DNA of 64,000 bases from Dasypus novemcinctus (Eukaryota > Chordata > Mammalia > Cingulata > Dasypodidae). The DNA lies in the NCBI RefSeq assembly GCF_030445035.2, contig NC_080695.1:53151954-53215953 (forward strand), in the 5' to 3' direction. The notes under the pieces are model-generated. The model did no database searches. It saw nothing but the letters and a program-made list of their open reading frames with translations, and was not told the DNA's origin. Within the stretch, counting starts at the first letter, position 1. Each line of letters starts with the position of its first letter. Made by a program: the position numbers and the translations under genes. This document shows positions 35,901 through 44,900 of the stretch, piece by piece.

Positions 35901-38900
35901 CCAGAGCTAACTTTTGGAGCGATATCGATTGGCAATACCATGGGGCATTTCCACGTCATCCTTGACAGTGTCCTGGTATTTAAGAAGGTAGGCCTTTGAT
36001 CCCGTTGCTAGCAAGGGGTTCTCTGGTTCAATATAATGGGAAATGTTCAGGCTTTGGGTTCAAATTCTGGTTCTGGCACTTGTGCATTAAATGACTCTGG
36101 ACTGGTAGACTTCTCTAAAATCACTCTCTGGCTGTATCTGACTTTTCTAGCCATTCTCTATTGAAAGCACCTTCTTTCTTTACCTGGGAAATGTTATTCT
36201 TCAAGACTCAAACCTAGGCTTGTGGCCCATGCTCCCTCCTCAACCCTGCATTAGCAGTTACCGTGTCTATACCCATGACCTACAAATAGCCATCCCCAGT
36301 TAGACTCCTCTAATATCCATTGCCAGGTGTCTTTACATGGTCCCTCCCAAGGTCATGGTCTCCTCTCCAGTCCCAGCATTTCTCTCTCTCTCAATGGCAC
36401 CACCATCTCTCCAATCCTGTTGAGCAAGCCAGAACATCCAGGCATTATTCTAACAACTCCCTCTTTGCCACTCCTCATAACCAAGGCATGGCCCCAATCC
36501 TATTGACTTTATATTCAAAATATCCCTTGAATCCATCCACTTCTTTCTATCTCTACTGCAAATGTCCTGGATCAAGTAACCATCCCCTGTACAGCCACCC
36601 AACCAATCTACAACACTTTCTCAAATTCTCTAAAGAGCCATCTTTCCAAAATGCAAATCTGAAAGTCCTTCCCCACTGAAAGTCCTTTAATGGTTTCCTC
36701 TTTGTTAGGATGAAGACTGAAATCCTGAATAAGGCCCACAGGCCTCTCACGCTCTGACTCTCACCTTTCTCCCCAGCCTCACTGCATACCTCACTTCCCC
36801 TCCCTCTCTGTGCTCTAGCCCCACCCTGCCCAACATGGCAGCCACTGACGACATGTGACTATTTAAATTAAAGTTTCAGTTCCTGAATCACACTAGTCAC
36901 GTTTCAAGTACTCAGTAGCCACATAGGGCTAGTGCCTACCCTGTTGGGCAGCACAGATTCATCGAGCAATTACACCATCACAGAAAGTTCTGCTGGACAG
37001 CGTCCGTTCTAGACACTGATTTTCTGGTTCCTTTCCCACACAGAGCTAAATCCTTACAATAGCCACGTTCTTTTTCATATGATTCAGAAAGCTTAGGTTA
37101 CTTGCCCAAAGCTACACAGGAGGTGGTGTCAAAACCAGATCTGCTTGACTTCCAAGAGAAGGCTCTGAACCACTTTTTTTTTTTCCCTTGGCTCATCAAA
37201 GCCATTGAGATGTTTTAAACTTGGGCATAAAATAATCTGATTTATGTTTTTAAATGGGGCAGTGTAAAGTTTAGAAATAGATCCAAATACAGATGGAAAT
37301 AGAGTGTGTCATATAGTTTTTTATCAGTGGGGAAAATATGGATTTTTGAATGAGTAATATTGAGACAATTGGTAGCCATTTAGAAAAAACAAAACAAAAA
37401 CAAACTGAAGCTCAAGGCATACATCACACTTTATACCAAACTAAATTCCAGATGGATTCCTGATTTGACATATGAAAAATGAAACCATGGATAGATTCAA
37501 AGATGCCACAGGAGCGTTTATTTTTTAACCTTAGAGCAGGCGTTCTTAACCTTTTCTGCTCCATGGACCTCTTTGCTAGTCAGGTGAAAACCATGGGCCC
37601 CTTACTAAGTCCACACTATACTGTATATTTTTTAATAAATATATCACACCTGCACCAACACAACCCTATAAGAATAATGTTTTTTTTTTTATTTCAATTC
37701 AAGCTCATGGACCCCTTGTTAAGAACCCCTGCCTTAGAGTGAGGAAATTCCTTTATAAACATGACATAAACCCTAGAGACTATGAAAAGAAAGTATTGAT
37801 ACATTTGGACCACAGAAAAATTAAGAGTTCTGCAGAATAACCTCTATCACAAAATAATCAAATGACAAATAGCCAACCTGGAAAATAAATTTAAGAGGGC
37901 TTTGGCCTATTGCAATGCTTAAGAGCAAGGCACTAGAGTCGGACTGCCTGAGTTTGAATCCATGTTCCATTTCTTACCAGCTTAGCTGCTTCTTTCTCCT
38001 TCCCCTCAGACTTTGATCTTGGTCTACAAAGAATCTTGCCATACCCTGTATTAGTCCAGGCCTTTCTAAGAGCATTCACCCATAAGACATGCAAAAGATT
38101 TATTAAGGGAAAACACCTGTAAAGGAAAATGGGAGTGGGGGGGTGGGGACAGAGAGAACCATCAGAGTATGATGCAGGTCTAAGCCTTTGGAAGGAAGGG
38201 AGGTTGGGTGGAAGAGTCTTATACTGCAGCGGAGTCTAAGGAAGTTAAGCAAAGCTGCCCGTCGGGGATGCCCAGAAGCTCCCAGCAACAGGCTTGCCTG
38301 AGAATCCCTGATATATTCAGTCACTGACTGGGAGCAGAGTGTGAGAAGCCTGTCCTCAGCACAAACACAGTGATAGATTCCAGAGCATGGCAGCTGGGGT
38401 GGGCTCGCAGTTAATTACACTCCTGTGGTTGGGGATGGGAGAGGTTTTTGCAGCTGCCACATACCCATTTACCATCTGTAGCTAATGTGCCCAGCTATCC
38501 AGAATTAGCAAGTACCTAGAATATGGATTAGGGATGCCATCATCCCTTGATGTTTTGCTTTTATCTAAGGAGGAAATTGTGCTATTTACATTTATTAAGT
38601 GCCTACACCATGCAAGCTATCACCCACCATTTTTCTACTTTTGTCCAAGGGAAAAATTGTGACCCGCCAGGAGCTTATCAATGACAGTACCAACAAAATT
38701 GCCCTTAATCAAGTCATAAAACAGCATCTAACGGATTTTGTGATTGAATACAACAGTGAGGTTAGTGAGCAGATGGTCCTGGGGGGAATGGTAGCTGGGG
38801 CAGCTGTGTGTGCATGGGATGACCTGTTTTCCTTGTGATTTCAGAATAAGGATCTGATTTACGAGTTGAACATCCTGAATCACATGCTGCTCTTCGCCTC

Positions 38901-41900
38901 CAAAAGCTCTGAGTCATTTGGTGTCATAATTCAGCATTATAAGTTGGCATCGAAGGAATTCCAAAACAAGGTCTGTGGAAGGTGCCACTGCTTATTGGGG
39001 TTTTTAGAGGAAGATCAAAAATCTGTACACCCTTAACCATTCACCTGCCCTGCTTATAAATTAAGCCAGAAATCATTCAGTGCTGGCTAGTCATGTTCAC
39101 ATGTAAGAGAAAGGAAAAACGACAGACTCATTTCCATAAATGGCTAAAAACCATCCTGATTTTAATATTCATTTATATATGCTTGTGTTATGTATTAATA
39201 CTTAATTTTAAATAATTCTCCCCCTTCCTAGTGCCTCCTCCTTTCTTGCTAGACCCATGTTCCTTCTTCCCTCGTCATTTTAGTAAGTCTCCTCTGAAAG
39301 CACGATGGCTTGGCTGCCTTTGTGAGGACGGCTCTCCATTGGGAGTGGGTGGCCACAGGTGGGATTTGGCCAGGAGGTAAGGGGAAGGAAAGGCGACTCC
39401 CGATCCAGGTCACGTAGTGTGGACAGCCTAACGGCTTGAAGCAGCCTATCGTATCTCAGGTGAGTTTCCTAACTTCTCAACTTCATTTGCCTCGTGTAAA
39501 ATGGAAAAGAATGGACACTTCCTTTCCATTTGTTATGGTAAGAATGAGAGATGTTCTATCTAAAGCAAAGAGCAAACACCCGATAGGTGGTGCTTATTAT
39601 TATTGTTATCGTTCTCTCCAGAATCATTATCATCATCAGAGGCAAATCTCCTAAGCACTCATCCTGTAATTAGTGTATTTACCACCAGGTGGACTATGGG
39701 GCTATTTCATTTTTCTATGAAAATGTACAATAATGTCAGACTTTTTTTTTCTTTTGATGAAAATTCCCTTGAAATTCAAACCAAGTAGTTAAAAATACTG
39801 AAACTCAAACTAAACAAGGGGTGAACCTAGTATTCATGCTAATGGCACTGCATTATTTTCCAGGAAGATTGTTCCAATCACAGAAATGCTGCTAGCAAAT
39901 ATATTTCCTGGTTTATTAACTTTTAAACTTTAAGATTGTTGATGTAATTAAATCAATTACAATCAGAGTACTTTCCCTCTATTTCTCCTATGTTATAATA
40001 GTCAATATTGAACCATATTTTCTTTCGGGTTATTTATTTTTATTTATCTCTTTAATCTAGCTGGAATTTCCATTGGCATAGATTGTGAGATGAGGTTCTA
40101 ACCAGGCTGTTATCCCTCGTACCAGGTTTCCTCAATGCTATTTATTGATGATGATCCATTTTAGAGCCAAAGAAAAACAGTTGGGTTAATACTATTAGTC
40201 CAATAATTGGTAGCCTGTCTTTTATCTTGTTCCCTCTATACCCCAGTACCTAGCCTACAGCAAGTGGTCCATAGTTTTCAAAGCATACAAGGATGGTCTT
40301 AACAAGTTGGCTTTGTTTTTCACAGGATCCCCAGCAGCTAGAAGAGGGGCTGGCATCTGGTAGGGCACTTGATATGTTGAAGGAAAAATAACCTAGACTA
40401 TGTCATACCTCATGTCTGCAGTAGCCTCTAAGTGGCTTCCCTTATGTTCCCTCTTCTTTTCAGCACAGCAACCAGTGTGATGTTTTTATTATTATTATTT
40501 TTTAATCTTATCCTTCAGTGATCTCCAAGGATGCTCAGACTAAAACCCAAGCTCCTCACTGGGGCCACCAAAGTCCATAAAATCTCTTCCTCCTGGTGCT
40601 GAAGTTGTTCTAGCCTTTCCTTTCTATTCCTAGAATATTCTAAATTCATGTTTTGCCTCCAGCTCTCTGCGTTGGAAGTTTGCACTGCCTGGGTGACTGT
40701 TCTGCTGACTTGTCACTATCACCCAGGTCCCAGTTAAAATGTCACCTCCTCAAAGACGCCTGTTCTCAACCACCATTCCCAATAATGAGCCCCTATTTCA
40801 CCCCCCCCCCCCCGTGCAGTCACTCTCTCTGTGATGACGCCTTATTGTCAAATTAACACATCACTACCCGAATTTATTTTATTCATTTGATGTCCATCCT
40901 CCCCACTAGAACATAAGCTCCATAAGAGGTTGGGGAGGGTTATATCCTGATTGTTTAGTAAAATGCCTAGCACATGGCAGGCACACCACGAATATGAATG
41001 AAGTCATGGATTGCCTTGATAGAATAATTTAGCATCATAATAATAGTTGAGATGTATTGAGCATTTCCCACCTGCTAGGCACTAAACTTTCATATATGTT
41101 GTCCTGTTTGATTCTCACAGTCATCCTATGATACATTTTATGGATAAGGAAACTGAGGTACAGAGAGGGGAAGTTGTTTTGCCCAAGGAGCCAGGCTGTG
41201 AGTCCAGGACGTCCTTCTTCCTGTGGCTGTGTGCATGGTGCCCTGCCTGCCCAGGATGCTGCCCCATGGGGGCCGGTGGGGACCGAAACCAGGCTGGTGG
41301 CTGCCACCGGGCTGTGTGCTCCGGTTCTGGCTACCCCCTCCTGAGGGAAAGGCACTCCCTGCACTCTGCCACTTGCATTCCATTAGTATTTCCCACGATT
41401 TCCCAATACTTTGTCTCCAGAGAGAAATGGGTCTCATTTGTTTTGGCAGATCCTCTTCATCCTTGTGAACACAGACGAACCCAGAAACGGGCGTGTCTTT
41501 GAATACTTCCGGATCACTGAAGTTGATGTCCCATCCGTCCAAATCCTAAACCTGAGCTCTGATGCAAGGTACAAAATGCCTGCAGATGAGATTACCTACA
41601 AAAACCTCAAGAAATTCGGCCGCAGTTTCCTGGCTAGAACTGCCAAGGTAAGTTCCTTCTGGGACAAGGTTTATCTAGAATCTCAGAATTGTCCCTTTCC
41701 TGAAACACTGCTGACTTTGCTCCCCTGAACAGGGGAGAGGAATAAAGGCCCAGCTCACGGTTCAGCGTGGACACATCCCCAGATCTCCCCCACCCTAAAC
41801 CTATTCAACGTTTGACCTGTCCTGAGCCTATAATTCCACCACTAGTTCTTTCTTAAAGTAAAGGCATTTCCCTTTTATGATTTCCAATTGAAATGCTGAC

Positions 41901-44900
41901 CCTCAGAAGGGCTAACTGATGTCTTTCAGACTCTAGTGTGATTTACTTGGCCCCAGGGTAGATGAAGGCTGATGAGGAGAAGAAGGCGTAGAACTCATGG
42001 AGCAATCAGGATTCAGCACATCCTAAGAGTGATGAGAAACCAGAGTTGCAGGGTGAGAAGAAAACCTCACCTGCAGAAGAATAAGCTACAGAGGGGCTGA
42101 GGAGAAGATGCAAGGAGGACATGAGGAAGCTCCTGAGGTGGTCCACATGAGAGATGAAAGCTCTCTGAACCAGAGTAGTGGCTGTGCAGGTGGAGAGGAG
42201 GGTGTGGGTTCTGGAGACACAGGGGGAAGCAGTTGTAGAGAAAAATGTGATAGGGCTGAGATTTTTACCACTTCTCTCTCCTCTTCAGCCCTCTGATCCC
42301 AGTTTGCCCTGGACAACCCAGTGTTGACAGCAAGAGCATAATCTATGTCAGGGCTTCACATCTCTCCCTCTTTAGAACAAGAGGAAACTTGTTTCCAACC
42401 AGGGTGAGTGCCCTAACCTCCAATTCCTTTCTGGAGACTGTTGGACTTCTTGGCTTCTCTTTCTAGAAACACCAATCCAGTGAAGAGATTCCAAAGTATT
42501 GGGACCAGGGACCAGTTAAGCAGCTTGTGGGAAAGAACTTCAACATAGTTGTCTTCGACAAGGAAAGGGATGTGTTTGTGATGTTCTGTAAGTACCTCCA
42601 CAGAGGCAGATGGACGGCAATGGGCCCCCAGCATTACTTTTCAGATGTTGCCCTTGAATTCCTGGGCACTGAAACGGACTTATCTACAGGGCAAGGTGCT
42701 TAGGGTTTGTATGGCCCAACACCCTGCTTTGCTGGCTTTAGACCAGAGACTGGAGCAGCCTCTCTGTGCTCACCTGACACTTGCTGTTAAGAGACTGAAC
42801 ATTTGGATCTTGTAAAAGGCCAAAGCAGCCTTGTTTTCTAGGAAGTGGGGTGTCAGATGGGCCCCCTGGGATGCTGCCATTGTGCCCCCACCTTGGCTCC
42901 AGGTGGCTACCCGGGGCACTGATGGCTGAGGAGAGGCTAGTGGAGGCACTGGGCTTGGAAAGGGAGGATGACAACCCATGGGTGGCACGTCTGGGGTCCT
43001 TGGAGGCCATTCCTCCCACAGAGCCAGAAACTTGGCCCTCTGGACTTCAGCGGGAGTTCGGGCAGGCCAAGTTCGGTCTCCCTTCCATGGTGGACCTGGT
43101 CCCACGCTCCTCTGCAGAGGGCTCAGGTGCCTGTACCAGTCTCAGAGCCCAAGGAACTGTATACAAGGAAGGCCACCCCTTTCCAACGGACACCCCTTTC
43201 CCTGCATAGTTGTAATCGTCACAGCCTCCAGTTCACCCTTGGGTACATTCTCCTCTCTCAGTGTGGTAGAATGGCCACACGTCCAAATGGCCTGGTTTCA
43301 AATCCCACCTCAGCTTAGTAATGGAATGACTTTAGCACAGAGCTTAGCCTCTGTTGAAAAACTACTATGCTATCTCACACACACATATACATGGCCCATA
43401 CATGCAGAAACAGTTTTTGGCAAGACATGAGGAGTTGTCTAGGGTAAATATTTTTCTTGGTTCTCTTCTTCAGCTGGCAAGGAAAGCCCTATTAAGGATT
43501 AATAAACAATATAAGAAAATATCCCAGCATGCTCAAAGTTTTAACGTCTGGGTGGAAGGGGGAGACTAAGTTAAATATTTTTTCTAAAGCCTTTAATAAT
43601 GCCCAGGTACTATGTTCACAATGCAAACATAACCCGATATACCACTAAAAGAAAAAGGGAGTGCAGTTTGCCCAAGCAACAGAGCTGCAAATAAGAACGC
43701 AGTGATGGTGTTGGGGGGTCAGCAGGGGCTTTCAAGGTCTTTGTTAGCATGAACTCGAGCAATGAACCTTCTCTTCCAGATGCACCCTGGTCTGAAAAGT
43801 GCAAGGCACTGTTCCCGGTGTTAGAGGAGTTGGGCAGAAAATATCAAAACCACTCCACGATTACCATTGCCAAGATCGACATCACGGCCAACGACATTCA
43901 GCTGATGTACCTGGACAGGTACCCATTCTTCAGACTCTTCGGCACCGACTCTGAACAGGTGAGAGGCTCTGAGGACTCCCAGTGGAAACACTGGGACTTT
44001 GCAGAGTGGTGGCGGTTAAAGTCAGTTGAGAGGAGGAGGGGTGAACTCTCAGCAATATGAACAAAGAGGTGGGCAGGGAGGTGACCATAGAGCTTGGAAG
44101 GAGATTGCCTTCTCCTGGGGCAGAAGTTGTACGGGGGGAGTCATGGAAAATGAGGCTGGGTGAAGAGGATGGGGCTGAGTGTCACAAGGTCTGAAGTTAT
44201 CAGAAAAGGAGTTTAGATAACCAGTGGCAGTAAGCGGCTTCCTAACCTTAAAGATTGAAAGACGAAAGGGAACTAGCAATGGCTGAGCGCCCACCACGAA
44301 ACACATGCTTTGTAAAATAACTAACTACTTTTCTTATAATAAAAATAATAGCGCATACATATAGTGCTTGCCTTGAGCCAGGTATTCTTTCAAAGGCTTT
44401 ATATACATTTAACCTCTATAACACTAATATGGTATGATCCCCATATTACAGGCAAGGGGGCTGAGTTCCAGAGAGGCTAAAGCATCAAATCACACGGCTC
44501 GGTGCTGAAGCCAGGGTTGTACCCCGGCAATGTGCTCCAGAGGCCACTATGATTATAACCCTATGATGAGGCATTATTTGTTACCCTGATTTTAGAGCCA
44601 AGGTAACGGGCTGAGAAACCTGCTCATGGCCACCCAGGTTGTTAGGAATTTGAGCTTGGATGTACTTAAGGAGCGGCCGCGGTCCTAACCCTGTCCTGTT
44701 TTCTCCCTAGGGAGTCATATATAAGGGAGAATATACCATGAAGGGCTTTACTGACTTCCTGGAAAGCCAAATCAAGATCAAGGTTGACTATGAGGATGAG
44801 GTAAGGGGGAACAGCAATGTCTGGAATTATTTTGTCCCCAGAATTACCAGGGACTCGAGGGACTAGAAAAGAGCATGCCAAGAGCTTTCATCATCTCATC

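Larger units (their letters stand above)
35988..38649 (+). other. PDILT: PDILT intron 4 (2.7 kb)
   Basis: It contains part of a MIR near 36040-36130, an L2 copy split by a hAT element, and an L1 ORF2 fragment that itself is split by another hAT element. The right part (38040-38640) is unassigned. Confidence 0.7.
38971..41449 (+). other. PDILT: PDILT intron 6 (2.5 kb)
   Basis: It holds an L2 copy at about 40405-41000 with a C13 run at 40801-40813 and a MIR at 41040-41215. The rest (39000-40400) is AT-rich and unassigned. Confidence 0.7.

Noticed and set aside
42850-43430. Overlapping frames of 111-150 codons in PDILT intron 8
   Set aside because: They lie wholly in an intron between well-defined exons, show no family motif and end in MIR sequence.
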